NCBI GenBank assembly: GCA_963573305.1
Contig: OY754334.1
Span: 32,915,614 to 32,979,613 of the forward strand
Origin: Pyrrhosoma nymphula
Lineage: Eukaryota; Arthropoda; Insecta; Odonata; Coenagrionidae
Length of the DNA stretch: 64,000 bases
Direction of reading: 5' to 3'
The position numbers and the translations under genes were made by a program. Of the stretch, positions 54,166-64,000 are shown piece by piece. The notes under the pieces are model-generated. The model was not told the origin of the DNA and did not search any database. It saw nothing but the letters and a program-made list of their open reading frames with translations. Every line of letters begins with the position of its first letter. Position 1 is the stretch's first letter.

Positions 54166-54624
54166 ACCGGCGGAGAGGGTGGGTTAAGGTGGTTCCCTCA
54201 TAAAATGGCATGAATGTCATTTAATTCATATTCTGGGCATTTGTAGAATAACGTGTCCTCTTATCTGGTATGAACTACACAATGATACTTCTCCAGGCTA
54301 TTTTCAATTATACAGGCTGCAGAGAATTGCATATAAATAAAATAGGTGCATCTTAACACCTTATCTTTAGAATTATTAATTAATAACTGTGATAAATGAA
54401 GTGAAAATGCAGTAGCTTTATAGAAATGTCGCAGATGTCGGCTCCTACGGCTAAAATACTGAATCATTAGAAATATATTTGTGGAGTAATCTGCACATTT
54501 GGTACTTTAATTTTGGTTTTCAATAACTAATGTATGTCATCAGAGGAAGCAGGATTTTTTAATCAACACCAACAAAAAGTTGGAATTTAGTATTTGTTTT
54601 GACTCACACAGTCACGGTGGAACC

Positions 54625-54790
54625 TCCTATGGTTATAGTGCTGGCTTACCACGTTGTGGGCCTGGGTTCATCTTCCGAAGGTAGTGGGATTTTTTTCATT
54701 TCTTACTCCAGTTCCTGTGTGGGTGTAATGTGGTGAGAACCTCAAGCATAATTGGACTCCATTTTTAATGAAGAACCGTGCTCATGAAAA
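54625..54790 (+). mobile_element. tRNA-derived SINE, plus strand
   Basis: An A-box-like tggttatagtgctggctta and a B-box-like gcctgggttcatcttccg are 30 bp apart. A T-rich link and about 90 bp of body (gtgtaatgtggtgagaacct) follow. It is a degenerate SINE. Confidence 0.5.
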
Positions 54791-56340
54791 GTTAACCTAT
54801 CTTAAGAAATTCGATATGCTGATCACGAATCTGGAGCGCGATCACGGTTCTTCATAACGCGTGCGATCGTGTTAGCGTCATTTTTTAAATACGCTCTGGA
54901 ATTCGAAAACGTGATCGTCACTCGTCAAATTTTGTCTGCTGCTTTAAAGCACTAGTTTTAATTGATGTGTTGCGTTCTTAGGACAGTTACTGTGAGTGTT
55001 GCCCTTCCACAGCGGTTTGCGTTTTGGATAACAATTGCGATCACGTCAAAGAAGGAACACCCCTCATCCCACTCCCGATCGCCGTTCATCAGTAAATTTC
55101 GTTATTTCTGAGATAAATTTTGCAAGTATTTTAATGCGCTATGATTTGACATGCCGATAACGCTGGCAGTGCTATTATGTATCCTTGTAGATGTTTACTC
55201 CATGATACGTAGGTACTACATTAGGTTTGAAGTCTTCTCGGCTGTGTGGGGTGAGTGAGGAATGCTTTCACTGTTCTCGGCATGTGAAACCATGTCGCAA
55301 TAATATGCGAAATTAAATATTGATATTCTGTTCTTCAACTTGGTTTGTCTAAAAAAATAACAAGCATATAAGCAACGGTCAGGCTCGTCATCAGCATATC
55401 GAATACATTAGGGTAATTTATATTTTCTGTCATTTTGTTCTTCTCACGATGTTAGTGTCCATTTTCAGTCTTTCGAATGGGACTAGTCTCCCTGTCATGC
55501 TTGTTTAGAGGTTAAGCAAATACCATGGCGGGCTTCTCCCTTGTAAATTGCTTGTATTGCTTGCTTGTAAATTGCTTTTCACTCCTTTTCGAATATTTTT
55601 TCTCCTGGTCCATGCGGGATGGACTTGCATTAACTACACGATGAGTGAGTTGACGGGTGACATTCCAAGTACTTGGGACACCTGTCGCCGGCTCATATCA
55701 TCCGCATGACTTGTGGAAGGTGATTCCCTATGCCTCAATCAATATGGACTCATTTTAGGACTTATGCAGAGGAGGTTGGCGTGGGGTTCCAAAAATGAGT
55801 TGCAACACTTAACTCCCTTTTGTTGAGTTCATTGTTGAGAAATGTTGTTCATATCTTAGTTATTTTCCTATCGAAACTACTTCTCACAATGTGAATTAAC
55901 CTAAATATCCAGCTACGTCACTACAGCGACGTTTTCTTTTCCATGATGTTCTGGTTCTTTATTTTTAACAGAATTCATAAAACGAGCGAGAATTGCAATC
56001 ACGAAAAAATTGATTAATTATAGAAGAGTGCGATAGTATTAATGAGAAATACGTATTTATTCCCATTATAATTTATATGCGTTGACATTCGTACATGCAA
56101 AGTTCATTCAGAGATTACTCTGCGCTTGTATTTCTTGTAAAATAAGCTCGGATCATCGGAAACCAGTGTTATAAGTCTGAAATTATGTTGAGAATTTCTA
56201 CTTCGCTATAAAATATGTCGATTACCTATTTTAGTGTCTAGATAAAATTAGTGTCCAACAGCTGACGGAATACTTTTAACCTCATTGCAGTGTCGGACAA
56301 ATATTTGAGTTAATACACCAATGGGATGAAAATCAACTTG
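54791..56340. other. Unassigned sequence
   Basis: No coding or repeat signature is recognised. Confidence 0.4.
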
Positions 56341-56425
56341 AAATAATTAATTGATTTAACCGGGATTCGAACCCGGATCTCCCAATTGCCGGTCAGGTGT
56401 GTTAGCCAGTATGTTTTCTTGGAGA
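56341..56425 (-). mobile_element. tRNA-derived SINE head, family B
   Basis: The minus strand reads actggctaacacacctgacc, aattgggagatccgggttcg, aatcccggttaaatc, with a perfect B box. The acceptor stem does not pair. It is head-to-head with a plus-strand relative at 56655. Confidence 0.7.
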
Positions 56426-56650
56426 ATTTCATCCCCACCTTTGCGTTTGTGCGCGTGACTGCGTACCATAGCATTTGTGCATTTCCGCAGTGATCAGAAA
56501 ATGGCCAGAGTTCGTCGTTCTTAGCGACAATTTTGATTTTATCTTCCGCGACACAGGCTTAGTAAGCACGACCACCTCTCTTGTGCTACAATGTGGACTT
56601 GAGACGAGAATACCTAATTCGTATATAACCATGCCGAAATTCGCCTTGAA
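56426..56650 (+). repeat. SINE body fragment, family B
   Basis: The phrases gagaatttcatccccacctt, gtttgtgcgcgtgac and gcatttccgcagtgat match the body of the plus-strand SINE at 56740-56840 in the same orientation, but without its own plus-strand head. Confidence 0.55.
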
Positions 56651-56654
56651 TTAA

Positions 56655-56935
56655 GATGGATTGGTTTGGTAACTAGCCAACATACCTGATAGGGAGCTGG
56701 GAGATCCGGGATCGAATATCGGTCAAGGCAAATGCTTTTTTCGGGGCGAATTTCATTCCCTTTTGTATATCTTTGCACCTGTGCATTACATGCATGCGTG
56801 TGCCATATCAATTTTGCATTTTCGCAGTGATTGGAAAAACTGAATAGAAACTTGCGTCCTCTTATTTCTAAGGATATATTTGATGTCTCCAGCATTGCCA
56901 GTTTCGTCGTCGCAGTTTGAATTTCCAATTCCTCG
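56655..56935 (+). mobile_element. tRNA-derived SINE, family B, plus strand
   Basis: The head taactagccaacatacctga, gggagatccgggatcgaata, tcggtcaaggcaaat is the same as the 56341-56425 and 33607-33788 heads with substitutions in the B box. It is followed by the body gcgaatttcattccc ... gcattttcgcagtgat. Confidence 0.65.
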
Positions 56936-57184
56936 GTCCAGCCTTAAACGATTGTGTTATGATGTACCTACTAATTCATCATTATTCATACAGTAAAGCT
57001 TTTATGTCACTATGTTTTATGCTACTCCCGTTTGTTCAATGGTAGTATGCCCATAAATTATACTTTGTATAGCATTTCATTCTCACGTTCATTATTTATC
57101 GTTTACTATTCCTCCAGCGGAATTCATTTAAATCGTAATGTGAGGGTATTTTATTTAAATACCCTGATCTCTATTCATCTGTTT

Positions 57185-57850
57185 TCTCTCTATAGCGGCT
57201 AGAATTGTGAAAAGGTGTTACGATACACTTAGCAATGTGCCCGAATCGTCAAATAATTTAGGCTGAGAATCTCTTAACAGATCGAAGGGAAAAATATAGG
57301 TTGAATTTTTTGCGCAAGTTTGAAGCAGAATATTTTTCGGAAGACGTTCGACATATTGAAGCCAACCTAGTACCAAGCCAGTTAGGCACAGTCGTAAGAA
57401 TATAAGATTAAGGAAATTGATAGATGAGTGGGTCACTTAAAATGTCTTTTCTTCGCGGATGATAAGGGTCAGTAGCATTTGCAACAGATCTTTTTTGTGA
57501 AAATCTCATTCTCGCTGGATAGACTAGACTTGGTATTTGTGGTTAATAAATTACCATTATTATTAGCACCTCACTCCGCAAGAATAGGTTTCCTGCATTA
57601 ATTCATCATAGTATCCATGGATTAGTATTATTAGAAATGCTAATCAGTATTAGTACTTTATCTCGTTTATAGCATGTAAGGATATTTTTCAACGTAGCAC
57701 ACTCCTAGTTTCTAGTTAAGCTGTGCATTAGTATCCTAACAGCCTCTCGATCGACGCTTAGCGACCTTGGACTGCGACGATTAATGAATATGTGGTGTCA
57801 CCCCGTTCCACAGATCCCAGAGGTGGCTTGGACTGTACTTCGTAGATGTC
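57185..57850 (+). mobile_element. L2/CR1-like LINE 3' end, old copy
   Basis: The plus strand in shifting frames reads AARIVKRCYDTLSNVPESSN, NLG, ESL and later RKLIDEWVT, NVFSSRMIR. This parallels RYVKGRYYNLVSVTDLLQQ, LGWEKL and SFFPRTIR of the 5-kb element. The 3' terminus at 57795-57850 (caccccgttccacagatccc, agaggtggcttggactgtac, ttcgtagatgtc) matches that element's tail. Numerous stops make it older than the 5-kb copy. Confidence 0.75.
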
Positions 57851-59490
57851 AAATTACATTTTAGCACAATTTGGATTCAGAAGAGTTATCTGGAAGCGGA
57901 ATTCAGTTGCATTTATTGTTTTCATTTCTCATCCCATGTTTTGGCGAGCGACTGTGGGTTTGTCTGGGCCTCACTTTCACTCCTCGCTCGTACATAGGTA
58001 TGTATGTAAACCCTTTCACTGGGAATCTCCGTTTCACAGGGAATCAATCGCGCAGGTGAGTGAACCAATCTTTCCAATCAATACCTTTGTTGTTCTCGCG
58101 TGTCTTTCCCACGGTGCACGATGAAAACTCGTTTCCAAAAAATCATCCCTGGGACGTTAATTTTGCGAAAATTATTAATTACCAACGGTTTTACGATGGA
58201 TGCATGTATTGACATTTGAGTTTCAGTCACATCTTTGTGAGATTTAATAAATTATATCATATCATGCGTATGGTTAAAATTTGGGGCACCCCGTTGTCGA
58301 TGCTCATCAGAATTGCCTTTCCTTCCTTTTTATCCAGAACGACGGGACAATCATTTGTATTTATCTGAAAAAAAAACGCCAGAGACCATACAAAATACAG
58401 TATTGTGGATAGCTGAGCCGTCCTGTTCGATGTTAGATTTTCATATTAACGTTCCGGAATGATTCGTGCTCGTGCCGTATTATTTTTTATAGTGATTTCA
58501 TCATTTATCGTCTTCTGAAGGCAAACAGAGCCTTTTCGTAAGCAGCCCAAAGGTTGTTGAACTCGAGACGCATCGCTACACATTTTGCAGGAGCATCAGT
58601 TAGCGCAATCAAGAGTGCAGTGGTATATTGCGTGAACGAATGAACTAGCGCTTTACACAGTATCTTTGAAAGGGAGATTCATTTTCCAAATCTACATTTC
58701 CATGACTTTCTGCCCAGACTTTCCGTTTCATATAATTATCCAGTATTCTATAAGTTGTTGCGATGCGTGTTAATTTTTACCCATTCGATTGATCATCTCT
58801 TATTTTAATGTTTCATTTAGTCTCAGAAACTTTTAAACCTTACTTAAAGCATATAATTTGTATCCGTATTTTCCTTCTGTTTCCCTCAACCTAAGGTTCC
58901 ATAATTCAGCAACTAGGCTATGAATGCGTATCTTTGTGGTTTTAAATTTCATTTCTTAAGTTATATAGCTCCTGTTAACATTTATGTGTGTTTTGTGAAT
59001 AGAATTAGTTCAGTGGTTGGGTCGCACGGTTTTTGGAAAATGATTGTAATAATGGAAAACGTAGACGATTATGCGCATCACAATCCATTGTTTTTGACTA
59101 ATTTTAGAGGTTGATAGGCGTGCGAAAGCTGGAAGGAAGGTTGTTGTTAGTATGGGGAGAGTTACCATAGCGTATGTTTGTAAATAGAAGAAAGATTTGC
59201 GAATAATTCCTCTTTACCCGTAAATACTGCAATGCGAGTTGAGAAAATTCATGAATAAGCATGAGTTTGGAGCATTCGGTGGGTGCTGAATTATGGGTGG
59301 TGAAAATAGGGTTTATGGGGTGAGTAGCATAGTGATTATTGAGCGATTATATTATTTTTCGGTCTGTGTGAAGTGAGTGAATTGTGAAAATAAATGAAAA
59401 ATAAAGAAAAGAGTTTTTACTTAGTCCGTGAAAAAGGTAAGAAGTCGAGAATAAACATCAATGAAGCTGGAGCAAAGGCTTCCGTAGCGG
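57851..59490. other. Unassigned sequence
   Basis: The overlapping plus frames at 57846-58124 and 57871-58059 have no known motif. Nothing else was recognised. Confidence 0.4.
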
Positions 59491-59686
59491 CTTGATGTGT
59501 TTGATCTCATCTTCCGGTACAGCTAGGTATGTCACCGTTGCAAGCGACAACAGTGTCCCATCCGTTATAGGAGGCGTCTTCAGGTCGAAGTCTTACCTGG
59601 AGACGCCTCTTAAACGGAGAAGAAACTGCTGTCGCTGAAAATATGGCATACGCAGCTATACCGGAAGATGGGATATAAAACATGAA
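59491..59686. mobile_element. Foldback element with about 90-bp inverted repeats
   Basis: Left arm (about 59491-59582) and right arm (about 59592-59686) are reverse complements with about 80% identity (catcttccggtacagct, gcgacaacagtg, aggaggcgtcttcaggt on the left). The centre is under 12 bp. No coding and no clear target duplication were seen. Confidence 0.78.
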
Positions 59687-62600
59687 GTGAATATATTGTT
59701 AGATTTGTTACAAGGATACTGGGTGCGGGATTAAGTGTAATCACTTGGTATGCCTATAATGCATGCATTGAAAGGAATAAGATTACTGAGACTCATTGAT
59801 AGGATTAGTGAGAGGAACATGATAACTTGGCGTTAGACTCAGTCGTATTCAAGAGAACGATAATACAGTCAAGGTCGTGCTCGTTACCAGGCCAGGGTTC
59901 ACACAACAATATGCCGACTCCTGAGCAGGCAGCATGAGCCACCAACTCACACATACTCGTGGCATCTGTTCCGCCACGTTTAATGATCTCGTGGATCCAG
60001 ATCACCATATATATCCCTCTGCGCCGTCATCCCACTTGGATCTAAATTAAATCCTGCTCCTAACAATATTTTGGTGTGAATTAAGTTGGGGTAGTAGGGA
60101 TTGTATGGGATAGAAATGAAAGCGGGACCCTAGGCAAAATTATCTCGACCGATGACCCTTGATTATATTTTTGACTTTGCCTTCCTTAGAAAGATACCAG
60201 CGTGAAAATAATGAATGTATGCATGAACAAAAAATCCCGAGTTAATATTTTACCGGGCTCAATCGAAGAATGTTTCTCTCGTATTAATAAAAAAATAATT
60301 CATCTCCGGCGTTACTTTTCCGCTGTCAAGATTTTTGTCAGTGAAGAATACCTCGAGGTAATCGGATTACCCGCGGGAAAATTTCATTCACAGCAGCAAC
60401 ACAGGGGGTCCGCGCATGAGTAATCGCCTCCCTTGTTTGTCCATAAGTTCATCACGGACTAACTGAGGACGACCTTTATTCGTTTGTGTTTGTTTGCTGC
60501 TTTTTTTCTCCCTTTCTCCCTGGACTCTTTCGGGGGAAACGCAAAAAAAACTCTGATGTGAGATTTATGGGGACCGCGCCTCTGTGTGTATATATTCTAT
60601 ATTTATAGCCTCGAGTGTATTTTTTCCCCGTGTAGGTATGTATATAAATTTTTGTTTTAAGACGCGTATCCAGTCATAAAACGTCGACGTTGTAATATGT
60701 GCGTATCACCGTGACGGAGGATTTCCCATCTCTTCTGGGTTTCCCTGCGCTCCCCCCCCCCCGTTGTAACTGTTGTATTGACCTTGTCTTTCTTTTTTTT
60801 ATTCTCCCGTGCTCATCCTGATCGGTGACGCTGTGGATTATCTCCACAATTTCAGGATTAGCGTCAGGAAAGAAAATCCCTCCCTTCACGTCTCCGGCTA
60901 GGCTTTCTAAGTCCTCCCGTCTCTTCTCTTTCCCTATCCTTCATCCTACCCTTTCCCCGTACAGGAGTAGGTTGGCACAATCGATTCGAATCCCGGTACT
61001 CGACATGCGTCACTAATTTGAAAGGATTTTCTCCGCGCACGAGGGATGTCAACAAAGGAATTCCCGATGGATTTCTTTCCAATCCCTCCCCCCCTCTCCT
61101 CAGTCGAGATAATCCTTCTGGAACGATAAAAAGGAGGGAAACACTTTTGCCCAGCCCGCACGCCGACCAGTTTTCCGACCAGGTTATCTGTAGACTTCAT
61201 GCGAGCATCGGAGCCTTCTCTCTCTCTCCTGCGCCATGAATAAATATTGTCCGTCCGTCACTGGGTGAGCCGAAGAATAAAAAGTCTACTCTTTATGTTT
61301 TTTTCCGACGCAAGATTTTTCCTATGAATAAAAGTTGCCCATTGATGCCAGCGAAATATTTTCGGGGTCTGCTTATACATACGTAATCCCTCCCACTTGC
61401 CCCTGATGGCTGAGATTCCTGGAAAATTCACGCAAGATCCATAATTAATTTTTGCTGAGTTAACGGGATGTTTGTAGCACCGTAGGTGTTGTGACTTAAA
61501 TCTTTTTACGAAGTGATAAAATTGTAAATATTGCAACTGAACCAGAGATCTTGTGCCTAATTGTTAACGCTATCTGTTATGCTGTATGGCAGATTTTACA
61601 CTTCACTGTTACTACTTGGGATTAAGATCAAAATTCGGCATTTTCAACTTAGTAAATTGCTTTTTCACCGCATCACTTCCTGATTGATTCCTAATTTTGA
61701 CTTATAATATGTCTTGATGTAAAAATCAGTTTAAATATGTAATTCATTTCATAATTTGTGTGAAAATTTACCGAAGGTAGTCTCTGTTTATAAGTAGGGG
61801 ATATTTATGATCATTCATACATTAGAGAGCAATACTATTATGGAAATATTGGAGTTTTTTCATGTTGTTTTGTGTTCTTTGTCTATCACCAGCCTCGGGG
61901 CTCGCAATCAGTGCATTAGAAAATGACTAATTTTTTCGCAATTCATTGAGATAAATGAGGCAAGGGTGATCATCCCATTTTTTACGTAATTGGTGTTTTT
62001 AGTTACTCATTTAATTCCGTTAATTTATAGCCGGCTCTGTAAATATGCATCTGTAAATAGTGCCGCGGGAGAAACTGAAGAAACTTGATGTTCTAGATTA
62101 AATCATAGGCTCTTTAGGCTGTTGGCTCCATATGAATAAGACTGGGTGGAATCCTTGTGGAGCCAAAATAGTTCTTTTTTTCGTTAGTAGAATGCATAGA
62201 GGTGCTACAATTCATATCCAATTATAGGGAGTAAGGCAGGTCAGCTCGTTACATTTGGTTTTTGTGCGATAATTTCACTACATCTCAGAAATCATATCCA
62301 CCATTTACCTATTTTTTTATAGGCTTCTCACCTTTCTTTTAACCCAATCAAGTCTCGTTTTCTGAGTCTTCACCCATCTTTTATCGTTGTTGGTTACCCT
62401 GTACCGCCTATAACTCGCCTTTCCTGTAGTTTACTACAAATAATTTAGATTTGGTGTTGCGCATCCGCAGGGTTCATTATTGTGTGCTGATGGTCCTAAT
62501 AGCAAAAATATGAATGTATGAATTCGCGGCCAGATTGCATGTTTGGAACAAATTCAAATGGATTATCTTATAATGAACTAAAATGGCATTTCTGGAAGTG

Positions 62601-62964
62601 TTGTTAATAAGCTGAAATTAATCAACGTTTATGGCAGCTTTCTCTATAAAAATGGTATGCATTCATTTTGGGCATTTAAGCACTCATGCATACGTGCTAA
62701 ACGCTGTTGGTGAATATCACAGTATGCAGTATTATGCCATTTTAATGGCCGTTCTATTTTTTCCTTTGAAGAAGAAGGGTTCTATCTTCTAGCAATTAAC
62801 GATTACTTCTGTTGTCTGAGATTTCTTCGTGGATATGAGCATTTTAAAGACCGGTTGTCACCGTAAAGCCGTTGAAAGATGATCGGTCTAACGAAGTGCG
62901 CTAAGTTTCAATCATTAAGATTGCATAGATGATGTACGCCGTCACGCACATGGGTGCAAAGATA
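59687..62964. other. Unassigned sequence with raised GC at 60.4-61.3 kb
   Basis: There are pyrimidine-rich tracts at 60500-60540 and 60750-60810, and a B-box-like cgattcgaatcccgg at 60981. No coding sequence is recognised. The composition between 60.4 and 61.3 kb would fit conserved host non-coding or 5' UTR sequence, but nothing proves it. Confidence 0.35.
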
Positions 62965-63041
62965 TTCACCAAAGACGGTGAAATTCTCCATGAAAAAAGT
63001 AAAATGATTTTTTCATGGCGAATTTCACTGTCTTTGGTGAA
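62965..63041. ncRNA. Near-perfect 77-bp hairpin, pre-miRNA-like or hairpin MITE
   Basis: Arms 62965-62998 and 63008-63041 (34 nt each) pair with two non-Watson-Crick positions, one of which is a G-U wobble on the plus strand. The loop is 9 nt (gtaaaatga). Each arm contains ttcaccaaagac and gtgaaattc. Size and pairing suit a microRNA precursor or an endo-siRNA source. The flat, near-perfect stem is also typical of a tiny MITE. There is no evidence of expression. Confidence 0.35.
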
Positions 63042-64000
63042 GTGCGCAAATATTTTTCATTGCCATTTCAATTGCCATGCGTAAAAATTTGAGGTGGGTA
63101 ATCATCATCTTTCGGTGTGCACGCAGAATATAAACGCGGAAACGAGGATTCCAATTTGATTGGCGCGGGGTTTAACGCCGCGGAACGCTGTATGGGACCG
63201 CAACCCTCCATTTCCTCTCGCCGCCGGGGCGGTTTAGTTCCGAATTTCACCCGTGGAAATGGTGGCGGTGCTTCCAATTAAGAATTTGAACCCTCTTTTT
63301 TTTCCTTCCTCTCTTTCATGGAAAATAAAATAAGACTCGTGCGCCACCCTCCATTAACTCGTCCGGGTGCAGCCGGCGAGTGAGTGGGAAAAGGGAGGTT
63401 ATCGTAATTTTCTCACCCCCCCCCCCGCCCACACACGCCGTTTTGCGCATCGCTGGAATATCCCAAAACAGTTTTCGGAGGTCCTGCGGAGATGAAATTA
63501 TAACGCCCGTAGTTTGGTGCTTTTCCCGCGCACTCTGCCGGCACCAAAATCGCATGCCGACTGCATTTTGGGGAAACTTTTAGGTGAGGCTTTCGTCTCG
63601 TGTGTGCCGAAAATAGAAGAAGAGTTTGTTGCGCTTTTCGACTCGTGTTTGTGAAGGGTGAGCGGCGTTATTCTTTTTTCTTCTTTTCGATTTTCTTTTA
63701 TATATTTTTTTCACTTCTCTTCACGAGGGAGCGGGAGCTAATTTCCTCCAGTTCGGTTTTCTGCGCCAATTCTTTTCCTTTTGATCCCCGACCGACAAAA
63801 TCAGGCAATCGATCTCTTAATCGGTTTGGCCTTTTACTGTTTTGCCTCGTGTTTGTTCCACCCTTTAAAAGCACGATTCATCAAAACATCCATTTTCCAG
63901 ACAAAGACTGAAAGAAATTTGCGAGAACTTGCAAATGTTCGTGAACTTCTGTTTAATTATTTCACAACTCTGCCACCACTGCCTTTATAGGGTCTTCCCT
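63042..64000. other. GC- and pyrimidine-rich right edge, possibly near a host gene
   Basis: Composition rises from about 63100, with a C tract at about 63416-63427 and T/C tracts at 63670-63720. Open frames (63316-63583, 63600-63990) show no domain. The absence of recognisable transposons over the last kilobase, together with the base composition, would suit a promoter or 5' UTR of a gene beyond the window. That is inference only. Confidence 0.3.

Noticed and set aside
60975..61000. tRNA-derived SINE based on cgattcgaatcccgg
   Set aside because: This is only a B-box match. No A box lies at the right distance and no body matches the other SINEs.
1..64000. CRISPR array, bacterial operon, phage or plasmid system
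   Set aside because: There are no regularly spaced short direct repeats with unique spacers, no ribosome-binding-site or operon organisation, and all recognisable elements are eukaryotic transposons.

Overview
This is eukaryotic, animal DNA, most likely from an arthropod (probably an insect) with a repeat-rich genome. The evidence is the repertoire of elements: L2/CR1-like and Jockey/I-like LINEs, Penelope-like elements with a GIY-YIG endonuclease, hAT, mariner, piggyBac and CACTA relics, a Helitron candidate, tRNA-derived SINEs and two 5S rRNA-derived SINEs. Host sequence is AT-rich, there is no operon-like layout, and nearly all open frames are short. I found no intact host protein-coding gene. 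The two best unassigned coding stretches are a possible terminal exon at 21010-21152 (-) and a 57-codon helical ORF at 24568-24741 (-).

Layout. 0.3-3.2 kb: an internally deleted hAT element carrying a decayed transposase N-terminus (zinc-finger and DUF4371-type motifs), a long palindrome, and a small inverted-repeat element. 3.36-4.62 kb: two Penelope-like 3' ends in inverted orientation inside one 13-bp target duplication. 5.05-6.11 kb: an L2/CR1-like LINE 3' end. About 6.4-10.2 kb (-): a GC-rich Jockey/I-like LINE with gag zinc knuckles and an APE endonuclease, lacking its reverse-transcriptase core and hit by a 5S-derived SINE with a perfect 14-bp duplication. 12.3-15.6 kb: another L2-like tail, a hAT MITE, and a second Penelope-type relic split by a second 5S-derived SINE. 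15.6-16.9 kb: a CACTA-like transposase pseudogene flanked by GATATC-rich repeats. 17.4-21 kb: a hAT MITE, a LINE 3' end, a 455-bp foldback element and a higher-order tandem repeat.

21-32 kb is poorer in recognisable elements and holds two hAT MITEs with perfect 8-bp duplications, two LINE reverse-transcriptase tails and a foldback. 32.5-37 kb contains a tRNA-SINE, a mariner pseudogene split by another tRNA-SINE, and copies of a small CRE/CCAAT-box-bearing repeat. 39.9-41.5 kb is a 1.53-kb CACTA element with a GATATC minisatellite. 45.5-46.6 kb is a piggyBac relic next to a LINE tail. 47.2-47.6 kb is a Helitron candidate. 50-57.9 kb has scattered tRNA-SINEs and a third L2-like tail. 57.9-64 kb is mostly unexplained, with one foldback, one near-perfect 77-bp hairpin, and a rise in GC toward the right edge.

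The window therefore does not encode a working pathway. It is a layered record of transposition. Its most informative parts are the nested insertions (SINE in LINE, SINE in Penelope element, SINE in mariner) and the structures whose boundaries are fixed by target-site duplications. Superfamily names rest on motifs read by eye, and no database search was possible.
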